Shown: piece by piece, positions 45,083 through 55,573 of the stretch
How positions within the stretch are numbered: the stretch's first letter is position 1
How the letters are laid out: every line of letters starts with the position of its first letter
Assembly (NCBI RefSeq): GCF_003390335.1
Contig: NZ_QUOU01000001.1
Span: 806,001 to 870,000, forward strand
Source of the DNA: Thalassotalea euphylliae
GTDB lineage: Bacteria; Pseudomonadota; Gammaproteobacteria; Enterobacterales; Alteromonadaceae
Length of the DNA: 64,000 bases
Direction of reading: 5' to 3'
Notes under the pieces: generated by a model
Told to the model about the DNA's origin: nothing
Database searches by the model: none
Seen by the model: the letters and a program-made list of their open reading frames with translations, nothing else
Made by a program: the position numbers and the translations under genes

Positions 45083-45550
45083 ATGGATGAAAAAGCGACC
45101 ATTGTTGAAGTTAACAACCACAGTGTGGTGGTTGAAAGCCAAGTTAAGTCCACCTGCAGCCAGTGCCAACAGGTGGACAACTGTGGCAGCGGACTTGTTG
45201 CTAAAGCTTTACCACAACAAAAACTGCGCGTGGAAATTGTTACGCAAGAACAGTTCACCGTTGGTGAACAAGTGATTATCAGCATCCCTGAGCAAGCTAT
45301 GCTAGCGGTTGCTTGGCAGGTTTATTTATCGCCTGTTATCGGTTTAATGCTTGGCGCTGGCCTAGGTCAACTATTGTTACTTAACGGCACAATAAGCCAT
45401 GAATTGCCAACCATTATGATGGGGTTTGCTGGTGGTTATGCGGGCTTTAAATGGGCAAAAGCAAGATTGGATAACAACCCGAAACAACAAGCGCTAGTGC
45501 CAACGATTAAACAACGTTTGATTTCTACTTTAGCGACACCAATTTCATAG
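45083..45550 (+). CDS. rseC: RseC integral membrane protein
   Basis: RseC is the fourth gene of the sigma-E operon, a positive modulator also linked to the Rnf/SoxR reduction system. The 155-residue protein has the cysteine group CSQCQQVDNC (C-x2-C-x5-C, about 24-33), a short beta domain, and two membrane segments (about 70-105, including VYLSPVIGLMLGAGLGQLLLL, then a Gly-rich segment). The length is normal. It is 88 bases after rseB. Confidence 0.92.
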   Translation: MDEKATIVEVNNHSVVVESQVKSTCSQCQQVDNCGSGLVAKALPQQKLRVEIVTQEQFTVGEQVIISIPEQAMLAVAWQVYLSPVIGLMLGAGLGQLLLLNGTISHELPTIMMGFAGGYAGFKWAKARLDNNPKQQALVPTIKQRLISTLATPIS

Positions 45551-45578
45551 TTTGTCCTTGCCTGCTGATGCAAATAAA

Positions 45579-45620
45579 AAGTGAACTGGCTAGTTTGTCG
45601 GTTCACTTGCTACGTTTTTT
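45579..45620 (+). terminator. Possible terminator after rseC
   Basis: AAGTGAAC and GTTCACTT flank a 14-base loop, and a run of six T follows after five bases. The offset makes it a weak candidate for ending the rse operon before lepA. Confidence 0.45.
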
Positions 45621-45737
45621 AACATCTTTTTCAGTGCTATTGGGCAACTATCTCAGCCCAGCTCTAGCCCCAGCGCGGTAAATTAGCTAAAATCTCGCCA
45701 TTCTAGATTTTGCAGCTTTTTTTATACATTCCAGTTT

Positions 45738-47528
45738 ATGAAACATATCCGAAATTTCTCCATTATTGCCCATATTGATCACGGTAAATCGACCTTATCA
45801 GATCGTCTAATTCAACATTGTGGCGGTTTGTCTGATCGTGAAATGGAAGCACAAGTTTTGGATTCAATGGATCTTGAACGCGAGCGCGGTATCACCATCA
45901 AAGCACAAAGTGTGACGTTAGACTACAAAGCACGCGACGGTGAAACTTACCAGCTGAACTTTATCGACACGCCAGGCCATGTTGACTTCTCATACGAAGT
46001 ATCACGCTCGTTAGCGTCATGTGAAGGTGCACTGTTAGTTGTTGACGCCGGCCAAGGTGTTGAAGCACAAACGGTCGCCAACTGTTACACCGCAATTGAT
46101 TTTGATATGGAAGTACTGCCTATCTTAAACAAAATCGATTTACCACAAGCTGACCCTGAGCGCGTGTGTGAAGAAATTGAAGATATTATCGGTATTGATG
46201 CGACAGGCGCAGTCTCTTGTTCGGCAAAAACCGGTATCGGTATTGAAGATGTTTTAGAGTGCATTGTTGAAAATATTCCGGCGCCAGAAGGTAACCCAGA
46301 CGATAACCTGCAAGCGCTAATCATCGACTCTTGGTTTGATAACTACCAAGGTGTTGTGTCACTTGTCCGTGTGATGAACGGTGAAGTGCGCGCTGGCGAC
46401 AAGATGGTAGTCATGTCGACGGGGCAAACCCATATTATTGATAAAGTGGGTATTTTTACCCCTAAACAAACAGAAACAGGTGTATTAAAAACCGGTGAAG
46501 TAGGCTTTATTATCGCGGGTATTAAAGAAATTCACGGTGCGCCAGTAGGTGACACCATCACCATTGCGAAAAAAGAAGCAGACGCACCGCTGCCGGGCTT
46601 TAAAAAAGTACAACCGCAAGTATACGCGGGTATTTTCCCGATCAGCTCTGACGATTATGAAAACTTCCGCGATGCGTTAAACAAGCTGAGCTTGAATGAC
46701 GCTTCGTTATTCTTCGAGCCAGAGAACTCATCAGCATTGGGCTTCGGCTTCCGCGTTGGTTTCCTCGGCATGTTGCACATGGAAATTATTCAAGAGCGTT
46801 TAGCGCGTGAATATGACCTAGATCTGATCACCACGGCACCAACGGTAAACTACGAAGTAGAAACTACCCGTGGTGAAGTGTTGCAAATTGACAATCCAAC
46901 AGACTTACCGCCAATTAATGAAATTGCCGAGATTCGCGAGCCCATCGTACAAGCCAATATTCTTGTGCCGCAAGAGCACTTGGGTAACGTGATTACCTTG
47001 TGTATTGAAAAGCGCGGCGTGCAAAAAGACTTGGTATACCATGGCAATCAAGTGGCGGTAACTTACGAGTTGCCAATGGCCGAAGTGGTGATGGACTTCT
47101 TCGATAAATTGAAATCGACCAGTCGTGGTTATGCGTCATTGGATTACCATTTTATTCGCTTCCAACCGGCTGACATGGTGCGTGTAGACGTAATGATCAA
47201 TGGCGACCGTGTTGACGCGTTGGCAATGATCACCCACCGTTCAAACTCAGTGCCTCGTGGTCGTGACTTGGTGGAAAAATTACGTGAGCTTATTCACCGC
47301 CAAATGTTTGATATTGCGATTCAGGCAGCGATTGGTAACAACATTATTGCTCGTAGTACCATCAAACAAATGCGTAAAAACGTGACGGCAAAATGTTACG
47401 GTGGTGACGTTAGTCGTAAGAAGAAATTATTGCAGAAGCAAAAGGAAGGTAAAAAGCGCATGAAGCAGTTAGGTAATGTTGAAGTACCTCAAGAAGCGTT
47501 TTTAGCCGTATTGAAACTCGATAAGTAA
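45738..47528 (+). CDS. lepA: Elongation factor 4
   Basis: LepA is a ribosome-bound GTPase acting in translation, reported to promote back-translocation or to assist 30S assembly. The 596-residue protein has the G motifs AHIDHGKST (about 11-19), DTPGHVDF and NKIDLP, EF-G-like domains, and the LepA-specific basic C-terminal domain ([20 protein letters not shown]). Length is standard. lepB follows about 100 bases later, as in E. coli. Confidence 0.98.
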   Translation: MKHIRNFSIIAHIDHGKSTLSDRLIQHCGGLSDREMEAQVLDSMDLERERGITIKAQSVTLDYKARDGETYQLNFIDTPGHVDFSYEVSRSLASCEGALLVVDAGQGVEAQTVANCYTAIDFDMEVLPILNKIDLPQADPERVCEEIEDIIGIDATGAVSCSAKTGIGIEDVLECIVENIPAPEGNPDDNLQALIIDSWFDNYQGVVSLVRVMNGEVRAGDKMVVMSTGQTHIIDKVGIFTPKQTETGVLKTGEVGFIIAGIKEIHGAPVGDTITIAKKEADAPLPGFKKVQPQVYAGIFPISSDDYENFRDALNKLSLNDASLFFEPENSSALGFGFRVGFLGMLHMEIIQERLAREYDLDLITTAPTVNYEVETTRGEVLQIDNPTDLPPINEIAEIREPIVQANILVPQEHLGNVITLCIEKRGVQKDLVYHGNQVAVTYELPMAEVVMDFFDKLKSTSRGYASLDYHFIRFQPADMVRVDVMINGDRVDALAMITHRSNSVPRGRDLVEKLRELIHRQMFDIAIQAAIGNNIIARSTIKQMRKNVTAKCYGGDVSRKKKLLQKQKEGKKRMKQLGNVEVPQEAFLAVLKLDK

Positions 47529-47631
47529 TCTCGACTGCCGCTCAGGCTTAGTTTGGTTTAACTATTTATTGACTAAGCCGAAAGCGGGAGCCAAAGAGAA
47601 TAAATCCCTAAGAGGACAAGATAGGACAATT

Positions 47632-48564
47632 ATGGCCGTATATTTCTCTCTGTTTTTAGTATTGGCAACTGTGGTCACAGGTGTGGTTTGGGTTGCTGAT
47701 AAATTTTATTTAGCGCCACAGCGACGTTTAAAGCTGGCAGATGCTATTGCTGAGCGCGGTGAAGCGCTTAGCGAAGAAGCGAAGGCAAAAATCAGCGAGC
47801 CTAATGCGCTGACCGATACCGCAGTACAGGTTTTCCCTGTTATTGCTTTTGTCTTAATTTTACGTTCGTTTTTATATGAGCCGTTTCAAATTCCATCTGG
47901 CTCTATGATGCCAACCTTGCTTGATGGCGACTTTATTTTAGTCAACAAGTTTAACTATGGTTTAAAAGACCCGGTTGCTCGCAATAAGTTTTGGGAAAAT
48001 GGTTTACCTGAGCGCGGCGATATCGTTGTTTTTAAGTATCCAATTGATCCGCGCATCGATTACATTAAACGAGTCATTGGCTTGCCAGGTGATCGTGTGA
48101 TTTATCGCAACAAATCGCTGTATATCAAGCCCGCTTGTCAGCCAACGGATGATGTTTGCCCTGAGTTTGAACAAGTTGTGCAAGATTTTGAAGCCAAAGG
48201 TGAATATATTGATAGCGGCTTTGAGTTAACACGTTATACCTCAAATATGCCAAATAAAACCCATGAGATTTTAGTGAACGACAACACCTTACCGCGAACT
48301 GCTCACTACTTTAACCAAGCAGGTACACAACGCGATGAATTCGTTGTGCCAGCTGGCCAATATTTTGTCATGGGCGACAATCGCGATAACAGCTTAGACG
48401 GCCGTTTCTGGGGATTTGTGCCGGAAGCTAATATGGTCGGTGAAGCGGTTGCGATTTGGATGAGCTTTGGCTTTGAACGTGGCGAAGACAGCTGGGTGCC
48501 TGAGTGGATGCCAAGCTGGTTCCCGTCATCTGTGCGCTTCTCTCGTATAGGTGGTATTGAGTAG
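47632..48564 (+). CDS. lepB: Signal peptidase I
   Basis: LepB cuts signal peptides from exported proteins at the outer face of the inner membrane. From ATG 47632 behind AGGA it has 310 residues; the TTG at 47569 would add 21 hydrophilic residues and is unlikely. Two N-terminal membrane segments are followed by the catalytic Ser in [13 protein letters not shown], the general-base Lys in [12 protein letters not shown] and box [16 protein letters not shown]. The stop TAG shares its last base with the rnc GTG. Confidence 0.97.
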   Translation: MAVYFSLFLVLATVVTGVVWVADKFYLAPQRRLKLADAIAERGEALSEEAKAKISEPNALTDTAVQVFPVIAFVLILRSFLYEPFQIPSGSMMPTLLDGDFILVNKFNYGLKDPVARNKFWENGLPERGDIVVFKYPIDPRIDYIKRVIGLPGDRVIYRNKSLYIKPACQPTDDVCPEFEQVVQDFEAKGEYIDSGFELTRYTSNMPNKTHEILVNDNTLPRTAHYFNQAGTQRDEFVVPAGQYFVMGDNRDNSLDGRFWGFVPEANMVGEAVAIWMSFGFERGEDSWVPEWMPSWFPSSVRFSRIGGIE

Positions 48565-49256
48565 TGATCAGGAATACCCCAGAAGCACTAGCCCGATTAA
48601 GTAAACGCTTAGGCTATCGCTTCACAGAGCAAAAACTTTTACTACAAGCCTTAACACACCGCAGTGCCAAAGGCTTACACAATGAGCGCTTAGAATTTTT
48701 GGGCGACTCTATTCTTGGTTTTATTATTGCTGAGCAGTTGTACCAGCAATTCCCGAAAGAAAGTGAAGGCGAGCTGACTCGCATGCGCTCAAGCTTAGTG
48801 CGTGGTGTAACGTTAGCGCAAATGGCGCGAGACTTTAAGTTGGGTGAACACCTAATTTTAGGGCCGGGTGAAAAGAAAAGTGGTGGCCATCGTCGCGACT
48901 CGATTTTAGAAGATGCCGTCGAGGCCATTATCGGCGCTATTTACTTAGATGCGGATATTGAAACCTGTAAAGCCTTAGTCTTGAAATGGTTTGCGCCTCG
49001 TCTTGGTGAAATTCAACCTGGCATTACCCAGAAAGACCCGAAAACACGCTTACAGGAATACTTGCAGGCGCGCAAAATTGCCTTGCCGCAATACGAAGTG
49101 ATCGATATCAAAGGGCAATCCCATAACCAAGAATTTACGGTTAAATGCACTACCGATATTAATCAACAGGCGATTATTACCAAAGGCAGCAGCCGCCGTA
49201 AGGCAGAGCAAGCTGCCGCTCAGCAAGTGTTGGAGATGATAGAAAATGACAGCTGA
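48564..49256 (+). CDS. rnc: Ribonuclease III
   Basis: RNase III cuts double-stranded RNA in rRNA processing and messenger control. The 230-residue protein starts with GTG overlapping the lepB stop (TAGTG). It has the family signature [12 protein letters not shown] (about 41-52) with acidic catalytic residues, the second acid group in [16 protein letters not shown], and a C-terminal double-strand RNA binding domain ending [15 protein letters not shown]. Its end overlaps era by 11 bases. Confidence 0.97.
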   Translation: MIRNTPEALARLSKRLGYRFTEQKLLLQALTHRSAKGLHNERLEFLGDSILGFIIAEQLYQQFPKESEGELTRMRSSLVRGVTLAQMARDFKLGEHLILGPGEKKSGGHRRDSILEDAVEAIIGAIYLDADIETCKALVLKWFAPRLGEIQPGITQKDPKTRLQEYLQARKIALPQYEVIDIKGQSHNQEFTVKCTTDINQQAIITKGSSRRKAEQAAAQQVLEMIENDS

Positions 49257-50157
49257 TACTCAATACTGTGGTTTGGTTGCCATTGTTGGTCGCCCCAATG
49301 TCGGTAAATCGACGTTACTCAATGCCTTACTAGGCCAAAAAGTGAGTATTACCTCGCGTAAGCCACAAACCACGCGTCACCGTATTTTAGGTATTTTAAC
49401 CGAAGAAGATCACCAAGCGGTGCTGGTGGACACCCCAGGTTTGCACTCGGAAGAAAAGCGCGCCATTAACCGCTTAATGAACCGCGCCGCCAGTAGCTCG
49501 ATTTCAGAAGTTGAACTGATTGTCTTCTTGGTTGAAGGCACCCATTGGACAGGCGACGATGAGCTCGTGCTTAACAAGGTCAAGCAAAGCGGTGTCCCTT
49601 GTATTTTGGCGATCAACAAAATTGACAACGTACAAGACAAAGAAGAATTGTTGCCGCATCTCCAGAAATTAGGTGAGATGCATGACTTCAAAGACATTAT
49701 GCCGATTTCTGCAACCAAAGGGGATAACGTCGAGAAGATCAAACAGCTTTGCTTTGATGCCTTGCCTGAAAGTGGCTTCTGGTTCCCAGAAGATTATATT
49801 ACCGATCGCTCTAGTCGCTTTATGGCGTCAGAGATTTTACGTGAAAAGTTAATGCGTTTTACCGGTGATGAGCTGCCGTATTCAACGACAGTAGAAATTG
49901 AGCAATTTAAGCAAGACGAAAAGGGTATTTTACATATTAATGCCTTAGTGTTAGTCGAGCGTAACAGTCAAAAACGCATGATCATCGGTAATAAAGGTGA
50001 AAAGCTGAAAACCATGGGACAAGAAGCACGCCGTGATATGCAGGCGCTATTTGGTCAGCAAGTGTTTTTAGAAACTTGGGTAAAAGTGAAAACCGGCTGG
50101 GCGGATGACGAACGAGCCTTGCGTAGTTTAGGCTATGGTGATGATTACTCAGGTTAA
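49246..50157 (+). CDS. era: GTPase Era
   Basis: Era is a GTP-binding protein that helps mature 16S rRNA and assemble the 30S subunit. The 303-residue protein has GRPNVGKST (about 15-23), DTPG, NKID and SATKG motifs, then a KH RNA-binding domain with [19 protein letters not shown] near 245-263. Length is standard. Its start overlaps rnc, so rnc-era are coupled. Confidence 0.98.
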   Translation: MTADTQYCGLVAIVGRPNVGKSTLLNALLGQKVSITSRKPQTTRHRILGILTEEDHQAVLVDTPGLHSEEKRAINRLMNRAASSSISEVELIVFLVEGTHWTGDDELVLNKVKQSGVPCILAINKIDNVQDKEELLPHLQKLGEMHDFKDIMPISATKGDNVEKIKQLCFDALPESGFWFPEDYITDRSSRFMASEILREKLMRFTGDELPYSTTVEIEQFKQDEKGILHINALVLVERNSQKRMIIGNKGEKLKTMGQEARRDMQALFGQQVFLETWVKVKTGWADDERALRSLGYGDDYSG

Positions 50158-50235
50158 GGCGCAAAATAGTGTTAGCTTAATCGTTTTAGCGTTCAGTCAG
50201 TGCACAAAATGAATCCCCGCGAGGCGCACTAACCC

Positions 50236-50916
50236 TTGTTATTACCTCAGCCACAAACGGCCTATATACTGCACAGTCGCCCTTACCAAGAGCATAAGCT
50301 CTTGGTAGAGCTGTTAACCGCTGAAGAAGGTAAAGTCGCTGCTGTTGTTTATGCGGGGAAAACAGCCAAGTCAAACAAGAAGGCACTCCTTCAACCTTTT
50401 CTTCCCATCACGGTCACGCTAAAAGGCAAAAGCCAACTAAAATCACTGTCAGCTATTGAAGCGAATGGCAAATCTCTACTGCTCAGTGGCGAGCCGCTAT
50501 ATTGCGGCTTTTACGTCAACGAATTATTAGTTCGCTTATTGCCAGAGCTCGTGCCATGCCCTTGGTTGTTTGACTGTTATCAGCAAACGCTAGGTTGTTT
50601 AGCCGAGCGTGGTGTTGACCAACAAGCGTTGCGGCAATTCGAATTGACACTACTGGAAGAATTGGGAATAGGGTTAGATTTTTCTGCACTGCAAAACATT
50701 CACACTGACAGCGTCAGTTTTAATTTAGAGTCTGGCTTTACTGAGCCACTTTCTGGCTTACCCACGTATTCTAAAACGGCGTTGAGTGGTATGGCGACAG
50801 GGCAATTGAGCGACAACGTAAATCTGTATACAGCGAAAAGCCTAATGCGTAATATCATTAATCAATTACTGGGTAATAAACCGCTTAACAGCCGAAGCCT
50901 GTTTGATAAGAAATAA
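50236..50916 (+). CDS. recO: DNA repair protein RecO
   Basis: RecO works with RecR to load RecA at single-stranded gaps covered by SSB. The 226-residue protein has the N-terminal OB fold (TAYILHSRPYQEHKLLVELLTAEEGKVAAVVY) and the helical C-terminal part, without the zinc cysteines seen in some homologues. The start appears to be TTG at 50236, since the nearby ATG at 50209 opens a seven-codon frame that stops before it. The stop codon falls in a 12-13 base direct duplication. Confidence 0.93.
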   Translation: MLLPQPQTAYILHSRPYQEHKLLVELLTAEEGKVAAVVYAGKTAKSNKKALLQPFLPITVTLKGKSQLKSLSAIEANGKSLLLSGEPLYCGFYVNELLVRLLPELVPCPWLFDCYQQTLGCLAERGVDQQALRQFELTLLEELGIGLDFSALQNIHTDSVSFNLESGFTEPLSGLPTYSKTALSGMATGQLSDNVNLYTAKSLMRNIINQLLGNKPLNSRSLFDKK

Positions 50917-50982
50917 ATTAAGAAATAAGCAAAAGAGCTTAGAAGTTGTTAAAGACAACTCGTTAAGAAAAGAGACTCATTT

Positions 50983-51714
50983 ATGAAGGACATTTTATTA
51001 GGGGTCAATGTTGACCATATCGCCACCTTGCGCCAAGCTCGTGGCACAACCTACCCAGATCCAGTGCACGCCGCTAGCGTAGCCGAGCACGCTGGTGCTG
51101 ACGGTATAACCATTCACTTACGAGAAGATCGCCGCCATATTCAAGATCGCGATGTGCATGTGATGAAAGAAACCTTGCAAACGCGGATGAACCTGGAAAT
51201 GGCCGTAACCGAAGAGATGATTGCGATTGCTTGTGAGGTTAAACCAAGCTTCGTTTGTTTAGTGCCGGAAAAGCGTGAAGAACTGACCACTGAGGGCGGC
51301 TTAGACGTTGCGGGTCAGTTAGCCAAAGTGACTGACGCCGTTGAGCGCTTAGCTGACGCTGGCATTTTAGTGAGCTTGTTTATTGATGCCGATAGTGCGC
51401 AAATTGATGCCGCGAAAGCGACCAAAGCGCCATTTATCGAAATTCACACTGGCCACTACGCAGATGCGACCAATGAAGAGGCGCAGCTTGCTGAGCTAGC
51501 AAGACTTCGCCAAGGTATTGAGTACGCTGATAGCATTGGTTTGAAGGTTAATGCTGGTCATGGTCTCAACTATCACAATGTTAAACCTATCGCCGCGATT
51601 GAACAGATTATTGAGCTGAATATCGGTCATGCGATTATTGCCAGAGCAGTGATTGACGGTCTAGATAAGGCGACACGTGATATGAAGCGTTTAATGCTTG
51701 AGGCACGCCAGTAA
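50983..51714 (+). CDS. pdxJ: Pyridoxine 5'-phosphate synthase
   Basis: PdxJ condenses 1-deoxyxylulose 5-phosphate with 3-amino-2-oxopropyl phosphate, the last ring-forming step of vitamin B6 synthesis. The 243-residue TIM barrel has [16 protein letters not shown] at the start, [14 protein letters not shown], the catalytic Glu in [15 protein letters not shown], and [11 protein letters not shown]. Its TAA overlaps the acpS ATG (TAATG). Confidence 0.98.
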   Translation: MKDILLGVNVDHIATLRQARGTTYPDPVHAASVAEHAGADGITIHLREDRRHIQDRDVHVMKETLQTRMNLEMAVTEEMIAIACEVKPSFVCLVPEKREELTTEGGLDVAGQLAKVTDAVERLADAGILVSLFIDADSAQIDAAKATKAPFIEIHTGHYADATNEEAQLAELARLRQGIEYADSIGLKVNAGHGLNYHNVKPIAAIEQIIELNIGHAIIARAVIDGLDKATRDMKRLMLEARQ

Positions 51715-52100
51715 TGTCTGTGGTTGGTGTCGGCACTGATATTGTCGAAGTAAGCCGTATTGCGCAGATGAAAGACGCGGCTAAACAGCGACTGGCCGAG
51801 CGTGTGCTGACCGAAAGCGAACTTGCGATTTATGCAGCACATCACCAGCCACAAGCAGACAGCTTTCTTGCTAAACGTTGGGCGGCTAAAGAAGCGGCGG
51901 CAAAATCATTGGGGACAGGGATCGCCGATGGTGTTTCGTTTCAGCACTTTGTGATTGAAAACTTACCCTCAGGCGCGCCAGTATTAACCTTATCTGATCG
52001 CGCTCTAGTGCTGGCCACTGAACTTGGTGCTAGTCATTGGCACATTTCTATCTCTGATGAGAAGCATTACGCACTCGCTTTTGTCGTCCTGTCGAGCTAG
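51714..52100 (+). CDS. acpS: Holo-[acyl-carrier-protein] synthase
   Basis: AcpS attaches phosphopantetheine to acyl carrier protein in fatty acid synthesis. The 128-residue protein has GVGTDIVEVSRI (about 5-16) with the Mg-binding Asp, and FLAKRWAAKEAAAKSLGTGI with the second metal ligand Glu (about 46-65). Length is standard. It ends the rnc-era-recO-pdxJ-acpS run, the same order as in E. coli. Confidence 0.97.
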   Translation: MSVVGVGTDIVEVSRIAQMKDAAKQRLAERVLTESELAIYAAHHQPQADSFLAKRWAAKEAAAKSLGTGIADGVSFQHFVIENLPSGAPVLTLSDRALVLATELGASHWHISISDEKHYALAFVVLSS

Positions 52101-52238
52101 CAATAACGGGAAATGAAAGTAATTATCTATCTCGGTTACAATTTATTTATCAACAAGCTGTTAATTCTTATAGAAAAGTGCATTTGTTTAGCTATACTCA
52201 GAATGGTTAAGCAGTAATAAAGGCCTTTGAAAGTAACC

Positions 52239-52484
52239 ATGCAATCTGAAAAAAAGCCCTTGGTTGAACGCCGTGGTGTCCAGCCCGAACATTCCGTGTG
52301 GTGGGAAAAATTAACACTCGCACAGAAGTTCTCTGCCAGTAGCTTGGGGAAGTTCGGCTATGAACTTCAGTTTGTTCGCAAGAGTGAAGGAAAGAGCTTA
52401 GCCGTGTTAACCTGTAACAATGGCGTGGCAACCATCAGTGATGATGGTGAAATTGATACCTCGCCAAATATTCAAATCAGATAG
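52239..52484 (+). CDS. Small conserved-type hypothetical protein, 81 residues
   Basis: From ATG 52239 the protein has 81 residues; a TTG four codons earlier is also open. After a basic opening (SEKKPLVERRGVQPEHSVWW) comes a compact segment SSLGKFGYELQFVRKSEGKSLAVLTCNN, and an acidic end DDGEIDTSPNIQIR. The pattern of short strands suggests a small folded domain. It has no signal peptide or membrane segment, and I cannot name a family. It lies alone between acpS and the convergent barA. Confidence 0.7.
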   Translation: MQSEKKPLVERRGVQPEHSVWWEKLTLAQKFSASSLGKFGYELQFVRKSEGKSLAVLTCNNGVATISDDGEIDTSPNIQIR

Positions 52485-52634
52485 CCACCAATACAAAAAG
52501 CGCAGATGCCATCGCCGTCAATACAATAGCCGTAAATACATAGGCAAATGTACGAGCGGCAACCCATAACAGCCAAACCTATAACTCCCTGAAAAAGAAC
52601 CACGTAAGTGTTAATGGATAAACGCGCCAGACAA

Positions 52635-55424
52635 TTAAACTCTAGTGCTTAACTCTGCCACTTCCTCTAGCACGCTCGGGGCTTCGTCAAGCACATTGTC
52701 GATGTGCTCAAAGAACTCAAAGAACTCAGGCTCTAGCTGCTCTAGCAGTTGCCCTTGTTTTAATAGGGTTTCAATTTCATGTGTAATTTTACCCAGAGCG
52801 GGGACACCTGTGTAGCAACAGGCGCCATTGAGCTTGTGGATTAAAGTGCTAACCTGCTCGATATCTTGGCAAACAATGGCCTCATGAATTAGCGACTTAG
52901 TCTCTGGCAAGCTGCTCACTAAACCCGCTAACATATCTTTAGCCAACTCAACTTTATTGCCTGTACGGCTGAGTGCAAGCTGCCAATCAATGGCCTGCGT
53001 TTGAATGGACAAGGCCAAATGATTGGCATCAAAAGTTGGCGCTGGCGGTTTTTGTGGGCTTAACAAGGTCAAATCGCAATACTCGTAAATGGTGTGCTTG
53101 AGCATGGACTCATCAATTGGCTTGGTCATATAGGAACTGAAGCCCTCAACCATGAGTTTTTCTTTCTCGCCACTGAGGGCATGAGCTGTTACGGCAACGA
53201 TTGGCGTTTGATCGTTAAAGGTTTGTGATTGAATTGCCTTTAACGCGGTAATGCCATCCATCACTGGCATCTGAATGTCCATAAAGATCAACGCGAACTT
53301 TTCTGTTTGGCAAAACGCGACAGCTTCTTGGCCGTTACAGGCAGTATGAACTTCTTGTACTTGCTCTTTTAATAGCGCGTGAATGAGTTTGAGGTTCGCG
53401 TCGTTGTCATCAACCGCAAGCACTTTAATTGGCAGCTTTTGCTCGCCTGCCACTGGCAGTTGCGTCGTGCTAGCGTGGTGCTGTGGTAACAGGGATTTAG
53501 CCAGCCTTGATGGCGTAATTGGCTTGCTTAAACAGCTTGTTACGCCATTGCCAATAAGTACTTCGTGTAAGCTCGGTGAGTTGCTATTTACAGCCAAGTG
53601 AATAGCATGGGTATTCTTTTGCAATAAGGTAATGAGCGCTTTCAATTCTGGCAATGCTGCCGGAGTCACATCATGGCTGATCAACGCGAAATCATAATGC
53701 TGGCCTTGTGCTAATTCCGTCGTAAATTCATCTAAGCTGCCAACTGGCATCACTTGCATGTGCCAGCTGCTTAAAATGTCACAGGTGGCAATTCTGCCAT
53801 GCGTATGCGGCTCAAAGTACAAAATGCTTTTGTTGGCCAAGGCCTCAACAGGCAACGCATGATCGAGAATGACAGGGTTAATTTCACAGCTAAACGTAAA
53901 CCAGAAGGTTGAACCTCGTCGCTCTTCACTAATAAAGCCAATATCACCCTGCATTTCTTGCGCAAGGCGTTGTGATATGACTAAGCCGAGCCCTGTGCCA
54001 CCGTACAAGCGGGTAACACTTTTATCTGCTTGCCCAAAGGCTTCGAAAATTGTTTTCTGCTGCTCACTGTTCATCCCGATACCGGTATCGGTCACTGTCA
54101 CTTTGAACTTAGCTTTATTCTCTTGCTGGTGTTCGATATCAACATCGATACAGACAGCACCTTTGTCGGTGAATTTGATGGCGTTGTTGGCAAGGTTGAT
54201 CAGAATTTGTTTGATCCGCATCGCATCGCCAATTAGTGAGTCCGGTACTTGTGGGGCAATGCGAAGCGATAGCTCAATATTCTTTTTATGAGCGCTTGGC
54301 GCAAGCAAGGTTAGCGATTCTTCGAGCGATTCACGCAGGGCAAAGGGAATGCTTTCAATCACCATTTTACCGGCGTCAAGTTTAGAGAAATCCAAAATAT
54401 CGTTGATAATCGCCAATAAATTATTCGCTGAGCGCTCAATCGTTTGTAGGTAATCTCGCTGCGTCTCACCCAATGGCGTTTTTAATACTTGTCGGGTAAA
54501 GCCAATAACACCGTTAAGCGGGGTTCTAAGTTCGTGACTCATATTAGCAAGGAATTCAGACTTCACCTTGTTGGCGTCTTGCGCCTTACGCTTGGCGATA
54601 TCTAGCTCTACGTTTTGTATTTCAAACTGCTCTAAGCTTTCCCTAAGATCGACCGTTGCTTGGTCGATACTGCGTTGCATCTCGTCATGATAATCACCAA
54701 GGCTCTGCGCCATGGCATTAATGCCGTTTTTGAGAAAGTTAAGTTCACCGACGAGTTGGCCGCTGACGCGGCTTTCTAACTTACCTTCACGGATGCGATC
54801 CACCGCTTGCACCATTGAGGTGACCGGTCGGGTTACGTTTTTGATCAAGCGAAATGCAAAAATAGCACTGATCAGTGAGCCAAATACGACAATGCCCAAG
54901 GCGATAACGATTTGGCTTTGCTGACGAAACTGTACCTTGTTGCGGTCGATTTGAATGGCAATGTAGCCGAGCGCATTCTCATACACCAAATTCGGCGATT
55001 GCTGGCGAATATCGTCGTAAATAGGGGTGCGAAAAATTAAGTAGTTAGGCACCACTTCCACCATGGTTTGCTGGGGGATCAACTGATCTGGCTTTAAGCG
55101 CAGTAAGCCAGTATCGCCGTGATAGGCACTCGTGACAAAAATTTGGTTATCAGCGGTGAAAATAGTGATGTTTTTAACAATATCGGAATGGTTTCGATGA
55201 GCGATGCCAATCAGGCGGCGCAAGATATCACGGTTTTTTTCGATAATGGGTTCAACGCCGACAATGGCGATAGGCTCGGCGATACTTTTTGCCCGCAGGC
55301 TCAGGTATTCGTCCAATTCAACGTAGCGGTTATAAGAGAAATAGCCAGCAATACCAAGGCCAATCAGTGTGGTTGGCACTATGGTGAGTAAAACTACCCA
55401 GTCTTTTAGACTTATTTTGTGCAT
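52635..55424 (-). CDS. barA: BarA hybrid sensor histidine kinase
   Basis: BarA is a tripartite inner-membrane sensor that phosphorylates the response regulator UvrY (GacA) and controls Csr small RNAs. The 929-residue protein has two membrane segments (about 10-30 and 170-190) around a periplasmic domain, HAMP, HisKA with the phospho-His in ANMSHELRTPLNG, a HATPase domain (GTGLGLVISQRLA), a degenerate receiver region, a receiver with the phospho-Asp in LIFMDIQMPVMDG, and an Hpt domain with His in TLIHKLNGACCYTG. Its place next to divergent rlmD-relA is the E. coli arrangement. uvrY is not in the window. Confidence 0.95.
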   Translation of the reverse strand: MHKISLKDWVVLLTIVPTTLIGLGIAGYFSYNRYVELDEYLSLRAKSIAEPIAIVGVEPIIEKNRDILRRLIGIAHRNHSDIVKNITIFTADNQIFVTSAYHGDTGLLRLKPDQLIPQQTMVEVVPNYLIFRTPIYDDIRQQSPNLVYENALGYIAIQIDRNKVQFRQQSQIVIALGIVVFGSLISAIFAFRLIKNVTRPVTSMVQAVDRIREGKLESRVSGQLVGELNFLKNGINAMAQSLGDYHDEMQRSIDQATVDLRESLEQFEIQNVELDIAKRKAQDANKVKSEFLANMSHELRTPLNGVIGFTRQVLKTPLGETQRDYLQTIERSANNLLAIINDILDFSKLDAGKMVIESIPFALRESLEESLTLLAPSAHKKNIELSLRIAPQVPDSLIGDAMRIKQILINLANNAIKFTDKGAVCIDVDIEHQQENKAKFKVTVTDTGIGMNSEQQKTIFEAFGQADKSVTRLYGGTGLGLVISQRLAQEMQGDIGFISEERRGSTFWFTFSCEINPVILDHALPVEALANKSILYFEPHTHGRIATCDILSSWHMQVMPVGSLDEFTTELAQGQHYDFALISHDVTPAALPELKALITLLQKNTHAIHLAVNSNSPSLHEVLIGNGVTSCLSKPITPSRLAKSLLPQHHASTTQLPVAGEQKLPIKVLAVDDNDANLKLIHALLKEQVQEVHTACNGQEAVAFCQTEKFALIFMDIQMPVMDGITALKAIQSQTFNDQTPIVAVTAHALSGEKEKLMVEGFSSYMTKPIDESMLKHTIYEYCDLTLLSPQKPPAPTFDANHLALSIQTQAIDWQLALSRTGNKVELAKDMLAGLVSSLPETKSLIHEAIVCQDIEQVSTLIHKLNGACCYTGVPALGKITHEIETLLKQGQLLEQLEPEFFEFFEHIDNVLDEAPSVLEEVAELSTRV

Positions 55425-55573
55425 CTTGCGGTGGAAGTTAAGGTAAAATTAGCTATCTGATATCAGTATCATGTCATATCAATAGGTAAATTTGTACCTT
55501 AGGTATACAGAAGACTGATTTTACACAAACTATTTTGACACTTAGCATTTAATATTCGGCAAAGTTATTCTCC